DNA of 62,814 nt, from contig CACKBU010000007.1 in assembly GCA_902598485.1 (NCBI GenBank), forward strand, positions 1-62,814, read 5' to 3'. This document shows, in pieces, positions 18,877 through 31,981 of the stretch; position 1 is the first letter of the stretch, and the number at the start of each line of letters is the position of its first letter. The position numbers were made by a program, and so were the translations under genes. Below the pieces are notes generated by a model. That model had not been told where the DNA came from. It worked only from the letters and a program-made list of their open reading frames with translations, and did not search any database. This stretch comes from an uncultured Pelagibacteraceae bacterium. Lineage in GTDB: Bacteria > Pseudomonadota > Alphaproteobacteria > Pelagibacterales > Pelagibacteraceae.

Positions 18877-19205
18877 TGCTGCCAGTAACAAAAAAATGGT
18901 TATTCTTAAAAATTAGTTCTGCAATCTTATTACCTTTAATGCTTTGGTTTATTATAAACTTAGTGAATATTTATGATAAAAGTTATTTGGAAATAGTGAA
19001 TTTTTTAACAACACAACCATCTAAATTCTTAATTGGGTTATTTTTAGTTATTGCTTATTTTTTTTCAGCTTTAACTATAAGTGAGGTTTTTGAAGACTAT
19101 ATTAACGATAAAAAAATCAAAAATGCCGCAAACAAAGTCCTAAATTTTTTTGCTATAACAATCCCATTAATTACAATAATTGTAATTTTAAACTTAAATA
19201 CATGA
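18876..19205 (+). CDS. sdhD: Succinate dehydrogenase membrane anchor subunit
   Basis: 109 residues with three hydrophobic segments. Sequence similarity to named SdhD proteins is weak by eye, as is normal for this fast-evolving subunit; identity comes from size, topology and place between sdhC and sdhA. It overlaps sdhC by 1 nt and sdhA by 4 nt. A Y-I-N-D motif near residue 73 could correspond to the conserved Asp-Tyr quinone region of the family. Confidence 0.88.
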   Translation: MLPVTKKWLFLKISSAILLPLMLWFIINLVNIYDKSYLEIVNFLTTQPSKFLIGLFLVIAYFFSALTISEVFEDYINDKKIKNAANKVLNFFAITIPLITIIVILNLNT

Positions 19206-20977
19206 AAGCATATAATATTATAGACCATGAGTACGATGTTGTTGTACTTGGTGCAGGTGGATCAGGTTTGAGAGCGGCAGTAGGGCTTAGTGAGGCTGGC
19301 TTAAAAACAGCATGTATCTCAAAAGTATTTCCTACCAGAAGTCATACATCAGCTGCACAAGGTGGAATATCAGCAGCACTAGGAAACATGGGGGAAGATG
19401 ATTGGAGATGGCACATGTATGACACTGTCAAAGGTGCAGATTGGTTAGGTGATCAAGATAGTATTGAATATCTGTGTAAAGAAGCACCTAAAGCAGTTTT
19501 AGAATTGGAGAAATATGGAGTTCCATTTAGTAGAACTGAAGAGGGAAAAATTTATCAAAGGCCATTTGGTGGAATGACGAAAAATTATGGGAACGGAATA
19601 GTTCAAAGAACTTGTGCAGCAGCCGATAGAACAGGACATGCTATTTTACACACATTATATGGACAAGCGTTAAAGCATAATACAGAATTTTTTATAGAAT
19701 ATTTTGCATTAGATTTGTTGATGAAGAATGGAGAATGCAAAGGTCTAATTGCTTGGAATTTGAATGATGGAACAATTCATAGATTTAGAGCACATTCAGT
19801 AATTATTGCTACAGGTGGTTATGGAAAAGTTTATTATTCAGCAACATCAGCACACACTTGCACTGGTGATGGTAATGCAATGGTTTTAAGAGCTGGATTG
19901 CCGCTTCAGGATATGGAGTTTGTTCAATTTCACCCAACAGGAATTTATGGCCACGGTACCTTAATAACAGAAGGTGCGCGAGGAGAAGGGGGTTATCTTA
20001 CAAATTCTAAAGGTGAAAGATTTATGGAAAGGTATGCTCCAAATGCAAAAGATTTAGCATCAAGAGATGTTGTTAGCAGATCAATGTCTATAGAGATTAA
20101 TGAGGGAAGAGGTGTTGGAAAAGATCAAGATCATGTCCATTTGAACCTAAGTCACTTAGATAAAGATATTATTGAAAGCAGGCTTCCAGGAATTACCGAT
20201 GCAGCAAGATTATTTGCAAATGTAGATGTAACTAAAGAACCAATCCCTGTTGTACCAACAGTTCATTATAATATGGGCGGCATTCCAACAAACTATAAAG
20301 CAGAAGTATTAACTGTAAATGGCTCAGAAAAAACTGTTCCAGGTCTAATGGCTATAGGAGAAGCGGCATGTGTCTCTGTTCACGGAGCAAATAGACTTGG
20401 TTCTAATTCTTTAATTGATTTAGTGGTATTTGGAAGAGCAGCAGCAAAAAGAGCAGCTGAATTAGTTAAGCCAGGAACACCTCATGAGGAAATTCCTGAG
20501 TCAGAAACACAAAAATGTTTAGATAGATTTGATAAACTTAGAAATGCACAAGGAAATAATAGTACTGCTGAACTTAGACTTTCAATGCAAAAAACGATGC
20601 AGTCGAAATGTGCAGTTTTCAGAACAGAAAAAAATCTTAAAGAAGGTGTTGATGAGATTAAAAAAACTTATGATGGCATGGACTCAATTTCAGTTAAAGA
20701 TAGATCTTTAGTATTTAATACTGATTTAGTTGAAACATTAGAATTTGATAATTTAATAAGACAAGCAGTAACTACTGTAGAGTCCGCATATCATAGAAAA
20801 GAGAGCAGAGGTGCTCACGCAAGAGATGACTATCCAAAAAGAGATGACGAAAACTTTATGCAACATACTCTTGCTTGGTGTGATGGGAAAAATACAAAGA
20901 TAAGTTACAGAGAAGTACACAAATCAACTTTAACAAACGAAGTTCAATATTTTCCACCACAAGAGCGAGTATATTAA
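19202..20977 (+). CDS. sdhA: Succinate dehydrogenase flavoprotein subunit
   Basis: 591 residues. Covalent-FAD subunit that oxidises succinate to fumarate in complex II. Seen: dinucleotide fold G-A-G-G-S-G-L-R-A, the FAD-linking histidine in [10 protein letters not shown], active-site Q-F-H-P-T-G and E-G-A-R-G-E-G-G-Y, and the C-terminal [10 protein letters not shown]. Full length. Its stop overlaps the sdhB start by 1 nt. Confidence 0.98.
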   Translation: MKAYNIIDHEYDVVVLGAGGSGLRAAVGLSEAGLKTACISKVFPTRSHTSAAQGGISAALGNMGEDDWRWHMYDTVKGADWLGDQDSIEYLCKEAPKAVLELEKYGVPFSRTEEGKIYQRPFGGMTKNYGNGIVQRTCAAADRTGHAILHTLYGQALKHNTEFFIEYFALDLLMKNGECKGLIAWNLNDGTIHRFRAHSVIIATGGYGKVYYSATSAHTCTGDGNAMVLRAGLPLQDMEFVQFHPTGIYGHGTLITEGARGEGGYLTNSKGERFMERYAPNAKDLASRDVVSRSMSIEINEGRGVGKDQDHVHLNLSHLDKDIIESRLPGITDAARLFANVDVTKEPIPVVPTVHYNMGGIPTNYKAEVLTVNGSEKTVPGLMAIGEAACVSVHGANRLGSNSLIDLVVFGRAAAKRAAELVKPGTPHEEIPESETQKCLDRFDKLRNAQGNNSTAELRLSMQKTMQSKCAVFRTEKNLKEGVDEIKKTYDGMDSISVKDRSLVFNTDLVETLEFDNLIRQAVTTVESAYHRKESRGAHARDDYPKRDDENFMQHTLAWCDGKNTKISYREVHKSTLTNEVQYFPPQERVY

Positions 20978-21756
20978 TGGCTCAGCTAAGCTTACCTAAA
21001 AATTCAGAGGTTAAAAAAGGCAAATATTTTAAAGACAAAACTGGATCTAAAAATTTAAGAAAGATCAATATTTATAGATGGGATCCATCGACAGAAGAAA
21101 ATCCTAGAATTGATACATACGAAGTTGATATGGATAATTGTCCATCTAAGGTGCTGGATATTCTAAATAAAATTAAAAACGAAATTGATCCTACATTGGC
21201 TTATAGAAGATCCTGTGCTCATGGTGTTTGTGGTTCTTGTGCTATGAATATGGGAGGAAAAAACGGACTTGCTTGTACAACTCCTCATGCAGAGATAGAC
21301 GGTGACATCGATATTTATCCTCTACCTCATTTAAAAGTTAAAAGAGATTTGATTGGTGATTTAGATGGCTTATATAAACAATATCAATCTATTGAACCTT
21401 GGTTAAAAAATAACTCAACAAAACAGACAACAGAAATTTATCAGTCTAAAGAAGATAGAGCAAAACTTGATGGTGCTTACGAATGCATTATGTGTGCTTG
21501 CTGCTCTACATCTTGCCCAAGTTATTGGTGGAATGGAGATAAATATTTAGGTCCAGCAGTTCTGCTACAGGCTTATAGATGGATTATCGATAGTAGAGAT
21601 GAAGAGAGAAAAGCTAGATTAAAAAAAGTTTCAGATGAATTAAAATTATATAGATGTCATACAATATTAAATTGTACAAATGCATGTCCTAAGGGCTTGA
21701 ATCCAGCAAAAGCTATAGCTGAAATAAAAAAAATGTTAGCAACAGCTAATGTTTAA
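20977..21756 (+). CDS. sdhB: Succinate dehydrogenase iron-sulfur subunit
   Basis: 259 residues. Carries electrons from FAD to quinone through three clusters. Ligand sets are visible: C-A-H-G-V-C-G-S-C (2Fe-2S), [12 protein letters not shown] (4Fe-4S plus a ligand of the next), and [13 protein letters not shown] (3Fe-4S). The conserved Trp pair in S-Y-W-W-N near the quinone site is kept. It is the last gene of sdhCDAB; a 39-bp gap follows. Confidence 0.98.
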   Translation: MAQLSLPKNSEVKKGKYFKDKTGSKNLRKINIYRWDPSTEENPRIDTYEVDMDNCPSKVLDILNKIKNEIDPTLAYRRSCAHGVCGSCAMNMGGKNGLACTTPHAEIDGDIDIYPLPHLKVKRDLIGDLDGLYKQYQSIEPWLKNNSTKQTTEIYQSKEDRAKLDGAYECIMCACCSTSCPSYWWNGDKYLGPAVLLQAYRWIIDSRDEERKARLKKVSDELKLYRCHTILNCTNACPKGLNPAKAIAEIKKMLATANV

Positions 21757-21795
21757 ATAGACTATTCGATATTTTTGATCTAAAACACCGTATTC

Positions 21796-23289
21796 ATGAA
21801 ATTAATAGAACACTTCGTAAACGGTAAAATAATTCCGGGATCTTCAGATAAAAAAGGAAAAGTTTTTAATCCAGCAACTGGCGAACAAGAGTCAGAGGTA
21901 AGACTTGCTTCAAAATCTGATCTAGACAGTACTGTTGAGGTAGCAAAAAAAGCATTTGAAAGTTGGTCTTTAAAACCTGCTCTACAAAGAGCTAGAATAA
22001 TATTTAAATTTAAAGAATTAATTGAAAAAAATTCTGATGAATTAACGAAGTTAATAGTTTCAGAACATGGAAAAGTTTATGAAGATGCAAGAGGCTCTTT
22101 AACTAGAGGACTTGAGGTGGTAGAATTTGCTTGTGGAATACCACATTTATTAAAAGGTGAGTTTTCAGAAAATGTTGGAACCAATGTTGACAGTTGGTCA
22201 ATCAGACAACCATTAGGAGTTGTTGCAGGTATTACACCTTTTAATTTTCCTGCTATGGTACCTATGTGGATGTTTCCAATAGCAATAGCTTGTGGAAACA
22301 CTTTTATTCTTAAACCATCAGAAAAAGACCCTTCTTGCGCAATAAGATTAGCAGAATTACTTTCTGAGGCGGGTCTTCCAGAGGGAGTATTTAACGTAAT
22401 AAATGGAGATAAAGAAGCTGTTGATGCAATTTTGGAGAACAAAGATATCAAAGCTGTTAGTTTCGTAGGATCTACTCCTATTGCAAAATATATTTATGAA
22501 AATTCAGCTAAAAATGAAAAAAGAGTTCAAGCTTTGGGTGGAGCAAAAAACCATTTAGTTGTTATGCCAGATTGCGATTTAGATGGTGCAGTAAATGGTT
22601 TAATGGGTGCTGCTTATGGTTCAGCTGGAGAAAGATGTATGGCTCAATCAGTTGCGGTTGCGGTTGGAGATATTGGTGATGAACTTGTATCAAGATTATC
22701 AAAAAAAGCTGAAGCTTTAAAAGTTGGTCCTGGAATGGATAAAGCATCAGAAATGGGACCTTTAGTTACAAAAGAACATTTAGAAAAAGTTACAAGTTAC
22801 GTTGATTTAGGTGTCAAGGAAGGCGCGAAGCTAGTGGTTGATGGAAGAGGTTTAAAACTTCAAGGTTATGAAAATGGTTTCTATATAGGTGGATGCTTGT
22901 TTGATCATGTAGATAAAGATATGAGAATTTACAAAGAGGAAATATTCGGTCCAGTCTTATCAGTTGTTCGAGTAAAAACTTTTGAAGAAGCTGCAAAATT
23001 AATTAACGACCATGAGTACGGAAATGGAGTTAGTATTTATACAAGAGACGGTGATGCAGGTAGAACTTTTGCAAGTAAAATTCAAGTAGGTATGGTTGGT
23101 ATTAATGTGCCGATCCCAGTTCCAATGGCATTTCATAGTTTTGGTGGTTGGAAAAGATCATTATTTGGAGATAGTGGAATGCATGGTATGGAAGGAATAA
23201 AATTTTATACCAAACTTAAAACAGTAACATCCAGATGGCCTTCAGGTGTCCGATCAAATGCGGAATTTGTTATGCCAACAATGAAATAA
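21796..23289 (+). CDS. mmsA: CoA-acylating methylmalonate-semialdehyde dehydrogenase
   Basis: 497 residues, aldehyde dehydrogenase superfamily, MmsA branch. Catalytic cysteine in G-S-A-G-E-R-C-M (Cys281), the T-P-F-N-F-P-A-M-V-P-M-W-M-F segment typical of the branch, and the NAD loop F-V-G-S-T-P. Known to convert methylmalonate or malonate semialdehyde to propionyl-CoA or acetyl-CoA. It stands between sdhB and mdh rather than with valine or inositol catabolic genes, so it may handle malonate semialdehyde from the C3 carbon of DMSP or of other marine substrates; that role is inference. Confidence 0.94.
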   Translation: MKLIEHFVNGKIIPGSSDKKGKVFNPATGEQESEVRLASKSDLDSTVEVAKKAFESWSLKPALQRARIIFKFKELIEKNSDELTKLIVSEHGKVYEDARGSLTRGLEVVEFACGIPHLLKGEFSENVGTNVDSWSIRQPLGVVAGITPFNFPAMVPMWMFPIAIACGNTFILKPSEKDPSCAIRLAELLSEAGLPEGVFNVINGDKEAVDAILENKDIKAVSFVGSTPIAKYIYENSAKNEKRVQALGGAKNHLVVMPDCDLDGAVNGLMGAAYGSAGERCMAQSVAVAVGDIGDELVSRLSKKAEALKVGPGMDKASEMGPLVTKEHLEKVTSYVDLGVKEGAKLVVDGRGLKLQGYENGFYIGGCLFDHVDKDMRIYKEEIFGPVLSVVRVKTFEEAAKLINDHEYGNGVSIYTRDGDAGRTFASKIQVGMVGINVPIPVPMAFHSFGGWKRSLFGDSGMHGMEGIKFYTKLKTVTSRWPSGVRSNAEFVMPTMK

Positions 23290-23298
23290 AGGAAATAA

Positions 23299-24261
23299 AT
23301 GACAAAAATATCTTTAATTGGTGCAGGCCAAATAGGCGGAACTCTTGCACATTTAATAGGAACAAAAGAATTAGTAAATGAAGTGGTTTTATTTGATGTA
23401 GCTAGTGGTATTGCAAAAGGAAAAGCATTAGATATTGCACAATCTTCATCTGTAGATGGTTTCAATGTTAGGTTTTCAGGAACTGATAACTATGAGGATA
23501 TAAAAGATTCAGATGTAATTATAATTACAGCAGGTGTTCCAAGAAAACCTGGAATGAGCCGAGACGATCTTCTTGGAATTAATTTAAAAATTATTAAACA
23601 AGTTGCTGAGGGGGTAAAGAAAAATGCTCCTAACGCTTTTGTGATCTGTATCACCAATCCTTTAGACGTTATGGTTATGGCATTTCAAAAATTTTCAGGT
23701 TTGTCATCAAATAAAGTTGTTGGTATGGCAGGTATTTTAGATAGTTCGAGATTTAAATTATTTTTATCATTAGAACTTAATGTGCCAGTAAGAGAAATTG
23801 AGGCAATGGTTATGGGTGGTCATGGTGACACCATGGTTCCTATGCCAAGATTTACAAAAATTTCAGGTAAACCATTGTTGGATCTTGTAAAGGATGGAAA
23901 GATTTCTTTAGAAAGAGTTGAGGAAATTAATCAAAGAACACGAGATGGCGGTGCAGAAATAGTTAAATATTTAGAAAAAGGATCAGCCTTTTATGCGCCT
24001 GCAGCTTCAGGTGTTCAAATGGCAGAAGCATATTTAAATGATCAGAAAAAATTATTACCCTGCGCTGTACAATTAAATGGAGAATATGGTGTGAAAAATG
24101 TTTATGCAGGTGTTCCTGTTGTCATTGGAAAAGATGGTGTAGAAAAAATTGAAGAGATTGATTTAGATGAAAAAGAAAAAAAAGAATTTATGCATTCAAT
24201 AGATGCTGTAAAAGCTTTATGGGAAGCTGCATCTAAAATAGATCCTGATTTATCTAAATAA
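23299..24261 (+). CDS. mdh: Malate dehydrogenase
   Basis: 320 residues, LDH-like MDH type common in alphaproteobacteria. NAD-binding G-A-G-Q-I-G-G, substrate arginines in [11 protein letters not shown], and the proton-relay histidine in G-G-H-G-D-T-M-V-P. Oxidises malate to oxaloacetate. AAGGAAA lies just before the ATG as a Shine-Dalgarno sequence. Two bases separate it from sucC. Confidence 0.97.
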   Translation: MTKISLIGAGQIGGTLAHLIGTKELVNEVVLFDVASGIAKGKALDIAQSSSVDGFNVRFSGTDNYEDIKDSDVIIITAGVPRKPGMSRDDLLGINLKIIKQVAEGVKKNAPNAFVICITNPLDVMVMAFQKFSGLSSNKVVGMAGILDSSRFKLFLSLELNVPVREIEAMVMGGHGDTMVPMPRFTKISGKPLLDLVKDGKISLERVEEINQRTRDGGAEIVKYLEKGSAFYAPAASGVQMAEAYLNDQKKLLPCAVQLNGEYGVKNVYAGVPVVIGKDGVEKIEEIDLDEKEKKEFMHSIDAVKALWEAASKIDPDLSK

Positions 24262-24263
24262 TA

Positions 24264-25424
24264 ATGAATATTCACGAGCATCAAGCTAAACAAATATTAA
24301 AAAAATATGGAGCTGTAGTTCCAGAAGGAGTATTTGCGCTTAATGTTGATGAACTTATTCAAAAAGCAAAAGCACTCAAAACTGAGAAATATGTGCTTAA
24401 AGCACAAATCCATGCTGGAGGTAGAGGAAAAGCTGGTGGTGTAAAAATTTTAAACTCTATTGAGGAACTAACAGTAGCAGCTAAAGAATTACTTGGAAAA
24501 ACACTAGTTACTCATCAAACTGGCCCTGAAGGTAGAGAGGTAAAAAGATTATACGTAGAAGAATCATCAAATATAGATAAAGAATTTTACTTATCCTGCC
24601 TGGTTGATAGGGCAAGTTCTAAAATTGCATTTATATCAAGTGACCAAGGAGGGATGGACATTGAAGAAGTTGCAAGCAGTTCACCTGAAAAAATTATAAC
24701 TACAAAAGTTAATATGGGTGATGAAATTTCTGAGTCAGATTGTGAAAAAATAATTAATATTTTTAATTTAAATGAAGACACGAAAAAACAAGCAATAACA
24801 TTAATTAAATCAATATATAAAATGTTTGTAGGTACTGACGCAAACATGGTTGAAGTAAATCCATTAATTTTGACAAAAGAGGAAAAAGTTGTTTGTTTAG
24901 ATGCAAAAGTTAATTTCGACTCTAACGCTTTATTCAGGCATCCAGAAATTGTTGAATTAAGAGATTTAAATGAGGAAGATCCTACCGAGATAGAAGCTAG
25001 CAAGCATGATCTTGCATATATTAAGCTAGATGGAAGTATTGGCTGTATGGTAAATGGAGCAGGATTAGCAATGGCAACTATGGATATAATTAAATTGTAT
25101 GGTAAAGAGCCAGCAAATTTTCTAGATGTAGGTGGTGGCGCATCCAAAGAAAAAGTATCTGCCGCATTAAAAATAATTCTCTCAGATAAAAATGTTAAAG
25201 GTATTTTAATTAATATTTTTGGAGGAATAATGAGATGTGATGTCCTTGCTCAAGGAGTAGTTGATGCAGCTAAAGAAATTAATATTTCTGTACCTTTAGT
25301 TGTGAGATTAGCAGGCACAAATTTCAAGGAAGGAAAAGAAATTCTTGATAATTCTAAATTAAAATTAATTTCTGCAGAAAATTTAGATGATGCTGCTAAG
25401 AAAATTGTTGAGGCGATAAAATAA
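24264..25424 (+). CDS. sucC: Succinyl-CoA ligase beta subunit
   Basis: 386 residues. ATP-grasp N-terminal domain (N-I-H-E-H-Q-A-K at the start, [14 protein letters not shown]) and C-terminal CoA-ligase domain with F-L-D-V-G-G-G-A and [11 protein letters not shown]. Makes succinate and ATP from succinyl-CoA together with SucD. Spacing to sucD is 1 nt. Confidence 0.98.
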   Translation: MNIHEHQAKQILKKYGAVVPEGVFALNVDELIQKAKALKTEKYVLKAQIHAGGRGKAGGVKILNSIEELTVAAKELLGKTLVTHQTGPEGREVKRLYVEESSNIDKEFYLSCLVDRASSKIAFISSDQGGMDIEEVASSSPEKIITTKVNMGDEISESDCEKIINIFNLNEDTKKQAITLIKSIYKMFVGTDANMVEVNPLILTKEEKVVCLDAKVNFDSNALFRHPEIVELRDLNEEDPTEIEASKHDLAYIKLDGSIGCMVNGAGLAMATMDIIKLYGKEPANFLDVGGGASKEKVSAALKIILSDKNVKGILINIFGGIMRCDVLAQGVVDAAKEINISVPLVVRLAGTNFKEGKEILDNSKLKLISAENLDDAAKKIVEAIK

Positions 25425-25425
25425 A

Positions 25426-26301
25426 ATGTCGGTTTTGGTAAATAAAAATACTAAAGTTATTTGTCAGGGATTTACTGGCTCACACGGAACATTTCATTCA
25501 GAGCAGGCTATAAAATATGGAACCAATCTTGTTGGTGGAGTTACGCCAAAAAAAGGTGGACAAAAACATTTAGACAGACCAGTTTTTAATAGCGTTTTAG
25601 AGGCAAAAAATGAAGTAGGAGCAGATGCAACTATGATTTATGTACCTGCTAAATTTGCTGCAGCAGCAATCATTGAAGCTATTGATGCATCAATTGAACT
25701 TATTGTTTGTATAACAGAGGGTATTCCAATCCAGGATATGCTTAAGGTAAGACAAAAATTAACTGGCTCTAATAGCAGATTAATTGGACCCAATTGTCCA
25801 GGAATAATCACACCAGATGAATGTAAAATTGGGATTATGCCGGGAAGTATTCACAAAAGAGGAAGTGTTGGAATTGTATCAAGGTCAGGAACATTGACAT
25901 ATGAAGCAGTAGCCCAAACAACTGAAAATGGACTTGGTCAATCAACTTGTATTGGTATTGGTGGTGATCCTATTAATGGAACAAATTTTATAGATTGTTT
26001 AGATTTATTTTTAAATGACTCTGAAACAGAATCTATTTTAATGATAGGTGAAATTGGTGGAACAGCTGAAGAAGAAGCGGCTGACTTTATAAAAAATCAT
26101 AAGATTAAAAAACCGATAGTTGGATTTATTGCTGGAATTACCGCTCCTCCAGGAAGGAGAATGGGGCATGCTGGTGCCATTATATCAGGTGGTAAGGGTG
26201 GAGCTGAAGATAAAATTAAAAAAATGGAAGAATGTGGTATTACAGTTGCCAAATCACCATCAATTATTGGAAAAACTTTATTTGATAAACTGTCTAATTG
26301 A
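25426..26301 (+). CDS. sucD: Succinyl-CoA ligase alpha subunit
   Basis: 291 residues. CoA-binding Rossmann domain with [10 protein letters not shown] and [10 protein letters not shown], and the phosphohistidine in G-R-R-M-G-H-A-G (His248). Full length. The next gene, sucA, starts 34 nt later after a GAGGGAT Shine-Dalgarno-like run. Confidence 0.98.
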   Translation: MSVLVNKNTKVICQGFTGSHGTFHSEQAIKYGTNLVGGVTPKKGGQKHLDRPVFNSVLEAKNEVGADATMIYVPAKFAAAAIIEAIDASIELIVCITEGIPIQDMLKVRQKLTGSNSRLIGPNCPGIITPDECKIGIMPGSIHKRGSVGIVSRSGTLTYEAVAQTTENGLGQSTCIGIGGDPINGTNFIDCLDLFLNDSETESILMIGEIGGTAEEEAADFIKNHKIKKPIVGFIAGITAPPGRRMGHAGAIISGGKGGAEDKIKKMEECGITVAKSPSIIGKTLFDKLSN

Positions 26302-26335
26302 AAAAAAATATTAGAGGGATATATTAAATAAAAAG

Positions 26336-29254
26336 ATGTCTTCATCAAAAAATCTTGATTTCGAAAAAACTTCATTTTTAAATAAATCTAATAGTGCATT
26401 TATAGAAGAAATGTATTTAAAGTTTGTAAATAAAGATGCTGATCTTCCAGAAAGTTGGGCAAATTATTTTGAGGGAATTGGTGAAGAACTAAATGTTATA
26501 GCAAAAGAAATTAATGGTCCATCATGGGGACCTACTAAAAAAAAGATTGATATTGATGAATTACAAAAAAAAATAGAAGAACAAGATAAAAATGATTTTG
26601 ATAATGTCAAATTAGACACTTCAGAAAAATTTAATTTTCAATTACTTGCTGACTCAAATAAAGATTCTATTAGTGCTGTAGCATTAATTAGAGCATATAG
26701 ACTAAGAGGACATTTATTAGCAGATCTTGATCCTTTAGAAATGAGAGAGTCAGAATATCTAGATGAGCTTCATCCAGATTTTTACGGTTTTAAAAAAGAA
26801 AATTACGATAAGAAAATTTTTCTAAACGGAGTAATCAATCGTAAATATGCAAATATAAAAGAAATACTTAAGTTTATGAAGAAAACCTACTGTGGAAAAA
26901 TAGGTTATGAGTTCATGCATATTTCAAACCCAGATGAAAGAAAGTGGTTTAGGGACAGGATAGAGCAAGATAAAAATGCACTTCAATTTACAAAAAATGG
27001 TAAAGAGGCAATTTTAAATAAATTGGTACAGGCAGAAGGATTTGAAAAATTTTTAGCTACAAAGTATGTGGGAACAAAAAGATTTGGCTTAGATGGTGGC
27101 GAAAGTTTAATACCTGCTCTTGAACAAATAATAAAAATTGGTGGTCAAAATAATATAAAAGAAGTTAAAATAGGTATGTCTCATAGAGGTAGACTTAATG
27201 TTTTGGCAAACGTTTTACAAAAATCTTACAAAAAAATTTTTAATGAGTTTGCTGGTGAGTTTAGTACTGATTCTGAAGATAGTGCTGGAGATGTAAAATA
27301 TCATCTTGGAGCGTCGTCTGATAGAGAATTTGATGGAAATTCAGTACATGTCAGTTTAACAGATAATCCTTCTCATTTAGAGGCTGTTAACCCAGTTGTT
27401 TTAGGTCAAACAAGAGCCAAACAATTTTTTCATAAAGACCGTCAAAGAAATAAAGTTATACCTATTCTCATTCATGGGGATGCAGCCTTTGCTGGTCAAG
27501 GAGTTGTAGCAGAATGTTTTGCAATGTCTGGATTACCAGGACATAATACTGGAGGAACAATTCATATTATTGTTAATAACCAGATAGGATTTACTACTAG
27601 TCCAAGATTTGCGAGGTCTTCACCTTATCCATCTGATGTTGCAAAAATGGTAGAGGCTCCAATTCTTCATGTTAATGGTGATGATCCAGAAGCAGTTGTT
27701 TATGCAACTAGAATAGCAACTGAATTTCGATTAAAATTTAATAGAGACGTTGTAGTAGATTTAATTTGTTATAGAAGATTTGGACATAATGAGGGAGATG
27801 AGCCTTCATTTACTCAACCTTTAATGTATAAAAAAATTAGATCTCATCCCAGTGTTTACAAAATTTATGGAAATAAATTAGTAAACGAAAAATCTATAAC
27901 TGAAGAATTATTAAATCAAAATGTTAAATCATTTAAAGATTTACTTGATGAACAATACAAAAGTGCAAAAGATTATAAACCTAAAATAGAATGGTTTGAG
28001 GGAACATGGTCAAGATATAAACCTGAAAGAGGTAAAGATAAGAGGGGTATAACAGGTTTCGATGAAAATAAATTAAAAATAATCTCAGGTAAAATAAATG
28101 GTATTCCTGAGGAAAAAAATATTCACAAGACTATCTTTAAAATATTTAATGCTAGAAAAGAAAGTGTTGAAAAAGGTACTGGAATTGATTGGTCTTCAGC
28201 TGAATCTTTAGCTTTTGGATCTTTGCTAGAGGAGGGATATCCAGTTAGGCTTGTAGGACAAGACTCTGGAAGAGGAACATTCAGTCAACGACATTCTGTT
28301 TTGAGAAATCAAATAGACAATTCTAGGTACATTCCACTGAATAATATTTCTAAAAATCAAAAGCAATTTGAAGTAGTAGATAGTTTTTTATCTGAACTTG
28401 CGGTTTTAGGTTTTGAATATGGTTATAGTCTCGTAGAGCCAAATACACTTACACTTTGGGAAGCACAATTCGGTGACTTTGCTAATGGAGCTCAAGTAGT
28501 AATTGATCAATTTATTGCATCTGGTGAGAGAAAATGGAATAGAGCATCTGGTATAGTAATGTTGTTACCTCACGGATATGAAGGACAAGGACCAGAACAT
28601 TCTTCAGCAAGATTAGAAAGATTTTTACAACTATGCTCAAACGATAATATGCAAGTAATGAACTGCACAACCCCAGCAAATTATTTTCATGCTTTAAGAA
28701 GACAAATGCATAGGAGTTTCAGAAAGCCACTAATCATAATGACACCAAAATCATTATTAAGAAATAAGTATTGTGTTTCAAATTTAGAAGATTTTAACAA
28801 AAAAAATACTTTCCATAGAGTATTGTGGGATCATGCTATAGATCCTAAGTCTAAAGGATTTATTAAACTAAAAGAAAGTTCTAAAATAAGAAAAGTAATT
28901 CTTTGTTCTGGAAAAGTATATTTTGATTTGTTAGACGCCAGAGAAAAGCTTAAAAGAGATGATGTAGTGATGTATAGAATTGAACAATTGTATCCATTTC
29001 CAGCAAAAGCTTTGGTTAAGGAGTTAAAACCATATGCTGAAAATGCCGAATTCTTTTGGTGTCAAGAAGAACCAAAAAATATGGGTGCTTGGTTTTCAGT
29101 TAGAGATTATATCCAATGGACATTAGACACTTTAAAGGCTAATAATAATAAAATTTCTTATATAGGAAGAAGCCCAGACGCAACTCCTGCAACAGGATAT
29201 GCCAAAAGGCATAATTCTCAACAACAAGAAATAATTAACAAGGTATTTGATTAA
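26336..29254 (+). CDS. sucA: 2-oxoglutarate dehydrogenase E1 component
   Basis: 972 residues. Thiamine-diphosphate-dependent decarboxylase of the 2-oxoglutarate dehydrogenase complex. Seen: the N-terminal [12 protein letters not shown] lead, [25 protein letters not shown] and N-N-Q-I-G-F-T-T (ThDP site), and C-terminal [16 protein letters not shown]. Full length. Five bases separate it from sucB. Confidence 0.98.
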   Translation: MSSSKNLDFEKTSFLNKSNSAFIEEMYLKFVNKDADLPESWANYFEGIGEELNVIAKEINGPSWGPTKKKIDIDELQKKIEEQDKNDFDNVKLDTSEKFNFQLLADSNKDSISAVALIRAYRLRGHLLADLDPLEMRESEYLDELHPDFYGFKKENYDKKIFLNGVINRKYANIKEILKFMKKTYCGKIGYEFMHISNPDERKWFRDRIEQDKNALQFTKNGKEAILNKLVQAEGFEKFLATKYVGTKRFGLDGGESLIPALEQIIKIGGQNNIKEVKIGMSHRGRLNVLANVLQKSYKKIFNEFAGEFSTDSEDSAGDVKYHLGASSDREFDGNSVHVSLTDNPSHLEAVNPVVLGQTRAKQFFHKDRQRNKVIPILIHGDAAFAGQGVVAECFAMSGLPGHNTGGTIHIIVNNQIGFTTSPRFARSSPYPSDVAKMVEAPILHVNGDDPEAVVYATRIATEFRLKFNRDVVVDLICYRRFGHNEGDEPSFTQPLMYKKIRSHPSVYKIYGNKLVNEKSITEELLNQNVKSFKDLLDEQYKSAKDYKPKIEWFEGTWSRYKPERGKDKRGITGFDENKLKIISGKINGIPEEKNIHKTIFKIFNARKESVEKGTGIDWSSAESLAFGSLLEEGYPVRLVGQDSGRGTFSQRHSVLRNQIDNSRYIPLNNISKNQKQFEVVDSFLSELAVLGFEYGYSLVEPNTLTLWEAQFGDFANGAQVVIDQFIASGERKWNRASGIVMLLPHGYEGQGPEHSSARLERFLQLCSNDNMQVMNCTTPANYFHALRRQMHRSFRKPLIIMTPKSLLRNKYCVSNLEDFNKKNTFHRVLWDHAIDPKSKGFIKLKESSKIRKVILCSGKVYFDLLDAREKLKRDDVVMYRIEQLYPFPAKALVKELKPYAENAEFFWCQEEPKNMGAWFSVRDYIQWTLDTLKANNNKISYIGRSPDATPATGYAKRHNSQQQEIINKVFD

Positions 29255-29259
29255 TTTTA

Positions 29260-30558
29260 ATGAGTGAAAAAATAGTAGTCCCTGTTCTTGGCGAAAGTAT
29301 AACAGAAGCGACTGTTGCAAAATGGTTAAAAAACGCAGGTGATACAGTCGAAGCAGATGAGCCAATTGTTGAACTTGAGACAGACAAAGTAAACTTAGAA
29401 GTGCCATCTCCAATTTCTGGTGTGTTAACAGAGATAAATTCACAAGATGGATCAGTCGTTGAAGTAGGAGCGTTATTAGGTTCTGTATCAGCAGAAGGTG
29501 GAGCGGTTAAATCTGCGCCAAAAACGCAAAAAGTAATCAAGCAAGAGGAAATAGTTCCTTTAGAGAGCAATGTAATAAAATTAGATGCAAATAAAAAAGA
29601 ACCAAAAGTATTTGAAGAAAAAGATATGGAAGAACCCAAAGAGAAACCATTGGTTTTAACTGAGGAAGTTAAACCAGATGTTGCTCCTAAAAGAAATTTT
29701 AATCCAACCTTGTCTCCAGCAGTGAGAAAAATAGTAACTGAAAATAATATCGATATTAATTCAATTCAAGGTTCAGGAAAAGATGGGAGAGTTTTAAAAG
29801 GAGATTTAATAAGTTTGATGGGTGCAAATCCAAAACCATCTGAAAGAAAAATTCAATATGGTGAAGAAGAACGAATTAAGATGACTAGGTTGAGACAGAC
29901 TATTGCAAAAAGATTAAAACAAGCCCAAGAGAATGCTGCTCTTTTAACAACATTTAACGAAGTTGATATGAGCAGTGTGATGGAAATGAGGAAAGAAAAT
30001 CAAGAGGATTTCCAAACTCGTTATGGAATAAAATTAGGATTTATGTCTTTCTTTGTAAAAGCATGTGTGGTTGCTTTAAAAAATTTCCCTGCTGTGAATG
30101 CTGAAATAGACGGAGATGAGATTATCTATAAAAACTATTACAATATTAGCTTTGCTGTTGGAACAGATAAGGGTTTGGTTGTTCCAGTTTTGAGAAATGC
30201 AGATGAATTATCTTTTGCAGATATTGAAAAAAATATTAAAGAAATTTCAGAAAAAGCACGAGATGGAAAGCTAACGATTGAAGATCTCCAGGGAGGAACA
30301 TTTACAATAAGTAATGGAGGTGTGTATGGGTCCATGCTTTCAACTCCGATACTAAATTTACCTCAATCTGGAGTGTTAGGTATGCATAATATAGTTGAAA
30401 GACCTGTTGTTATAGATGGTGAAATTAAAATAAGACCAATTATGTATTTAGCATTATCCTATGATCATAGAATTATTGATGGAAAAGAGTCTGTATCTTT
30501 CCTTAAAATGATAAAAGAAAACTTAGAAGACCCTAGAAGGTTGTTTTTAGATATTTAA
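29260..30558 (+). CDS. sucB: Dihydrolipoamide succinyltransferase E2 component
   Basis: 432 residues. N-terminal lipoyl domain with the lipoylated lysine in E-T-D-K-V-N (Lys43), a charged Lys/Glu/Pro linker (about 85-145), a peripheral-subunit-binding domain (S-P-A-V-R-K-I-V and [12 protein letters not shown]), and the catalytic domain ending in [10 protein letters not shown]. The lipoyl sequence and its position after sucA indicate the 2-oxoglutarate rather than the pyruvate complex. Confidence 0.97.
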   Translation: MSEKIVVPVLGESITEATVAKWLKNAGDTVEADEPIVELETDKVNLEVPSPISGVLTEINSQDGSVVEVGALLGSVSAEGGAVKSAPKTQKVIKQEEIVPLESNVIKLDANKKEPKVFEEKDMEEPKEKPLVLTEEVKPDVAPKRNFNPTLSPAVRKIVTENNIDINSIQGSGKDGRVLKGDLISLMGANPKPSERKIQYGEEERIKMTRLRQTIAKRLKQAQENAALLTTFNEVDMSSVMEMRKENQEDFQTRYGIKLGFMSFFVKACVVALKNFPAVNAEIDGDEIIYKNYYNISFAVGTDKGLVVPVLRNADELSFADIEKNIKEISEKARDGKLTIEDLQGGTFTISNGGVYGSMLSTPILNLPQSGVLGMHNIVERPVVIDGEIKIRPIMYLALSYDHRIIDGKESVSFLKMIKENLEDPRRLFLDI

Positions 30559-31959
30559 ATGTCAGAAGAATTTCAAGCTGTAGTTATTGGAGGTGGACCG
30601 GGTGGTTATGTGTGTGCAATCAGACTTGCTCAATTAGGATTAAAAACTGCATGTATAGAGTCTAGAGGGTCTTTGGGAGGTACTTGTTTAAATGTTGGTT
30701 GCATCCCATCAAAAAGCCTACTTAATCTGTCTGAAGAATTTCATAAAGTAAAAAGTTTAGCAAACAAAGGTATTGAAGTTGGTGATGTAAAATTAAATTT
30801 AGACAAAATGATGAAAAGCAAAGATAAAGCTGTAACCGTTCTTACAAAAGGTGTTGAGTTTCTTTTGAAAAAAAACAAAGTTACTTATTTTAAAGGACAC
30901 GGAAGTTTTAAATCTAAAAATGAAATTTTAATAAAGGATGATAAAAATAAAGAAACCATCATCCAAACAGAAAAAACAGTTATTGCAACAGGATCAGTTC
31001 CAGTTTCATTACCAGGAATAGAAATAGATGAGAAAACAATTGTCTCATCAACAGGTGCTTTAAAGTTAGAAAAGGTACCTAAGAAAATGGTTGTAGTAGG
31101 AGGAGGCTATATAGGATTAGAGATGGGATCTGTATGGTCAAGACTTGGGGCAGAGGTACAAGTTGTTGAATTTTTAGATCATATTACACCTGGAATGGAT
31201 AAAGAAATCTCTTCAGAATTTATGAAAATTTTAAAAAAACAGGGAATGAAATTTAATATGCAAAATAAAGTTGAAACAATCAAAAAAAATGCAGCAGGTG
31301 CAGTGGTTTCAACAGTAGATAAAGATGGTAATAAAAATAATTTTGAGTGTGATGTTGTTTTAATCTCTGTTGGCAGAAAACCCAATACAGATGGTTTAAA
31401 TTTAGAAACTGTAGGAGTAGATCTTGATGAAAGAAATAGAATTAAAACTGATAAAATTTTTAAGACTAACGTTGAAAACATTTATGCAATAGGCGATGTA
31501 ATTGTTGGTCCAATGCTTGCACACAAAGCGGAGGACGAAGGTATAGCAGTTGCAGAAAACATAGTTGGTCAATCTGGACATGTAAATTATGATACAATTC
31601 CAGGAGTAGTTTATACAACACCAGAAGTAGCATCAATCGGTAAAACTGAGGAACAATTAAAAGAATTAAATAAAAAATATAAAGTAGGGAAATTTTCGTT
31701 TATGGCCAATTCAAGAGCCAAGGCCATAGATGATGCGGAAGGTTTTGTTAAGATTTTAGCTGATGAGCAAACAGATAAAGTATTAGGTGCACATATAATT
31801 GGACCTCATGCAGGAGAATTAATTGCAGAGATTGGTGTTGCAATGGAATTTGGTGCAAGTGCAGAAGATATCGCCCGAACTTGTCATGCTCATCCAACAT
31901 TTTCTGAAGCAGTTAAAGAAGCTGCTTTATCAGTAGATAAAAGAGCAATACACTCTTAA
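30559..31959 (+). CDS. lpd: Dihydrolipoyl dehydrogenase E3 component
   Basis: 466 residues, pyridine nucleotide-disulfide oxidoreductase. Redox-active pair in [16 protein letters not shown] and NAD folds ([15 protein letters not shown]), and the C-terminal H-A-H-P-T-F-S-E catalytic histidine. Reoxidises the lipoyl arm of SucB. It starts on the base after the sucB stop, and closes the sucCDAB-lpd block. Confidence 0.97.
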   Translation: MSEEFQAVVIGGGPGGYVCAIRLAQLGLKTACIESRGSLGGTCLNVGCIPSKSLLNLSEEFHKVKSLANKGIEVGDVKLNLDKMMKSKDKAVTVLTKGVEFLLKKNKVTYFKGHGSFKSKNEILIKDDKNKETIIQTEKTVIATGSVPVSLPGIEIDEKTIVSSTGALKLEKVPKKMVVVGGGYIGLEMGSVWSRLGAEVQVVEFLDHITPGMDKEISSEFMKILKKQGMKFNMQNKVETIKKNAAGAVVSTVDKDGNKNNFECDVVLISVGRKPNTDGLNLETVGVDLDERNRIKTDKIFKTNVENIYAIGDVIVGPMLAHKAEDEGIAVAENIVGQSGHVNYDTIPGVVYTTPEVASIGKTEEQLKELNKKYKVGKFSFMANSRAKAIDDAEGFVKILADEQTDKVLGAHIIGPHAGELIAEIGVAMEFGASAEDIARTCHAHPTFSEAVKEAALSVDKRAIHS

Positions 31960-31981
31960 TTTTTTTTCATATTATAAAAAT

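Noticed and set aside
24587-25147. 186-codon minus-strand frame
   Set aside because: It is antisense to sucC, with no homology or initiation signal.
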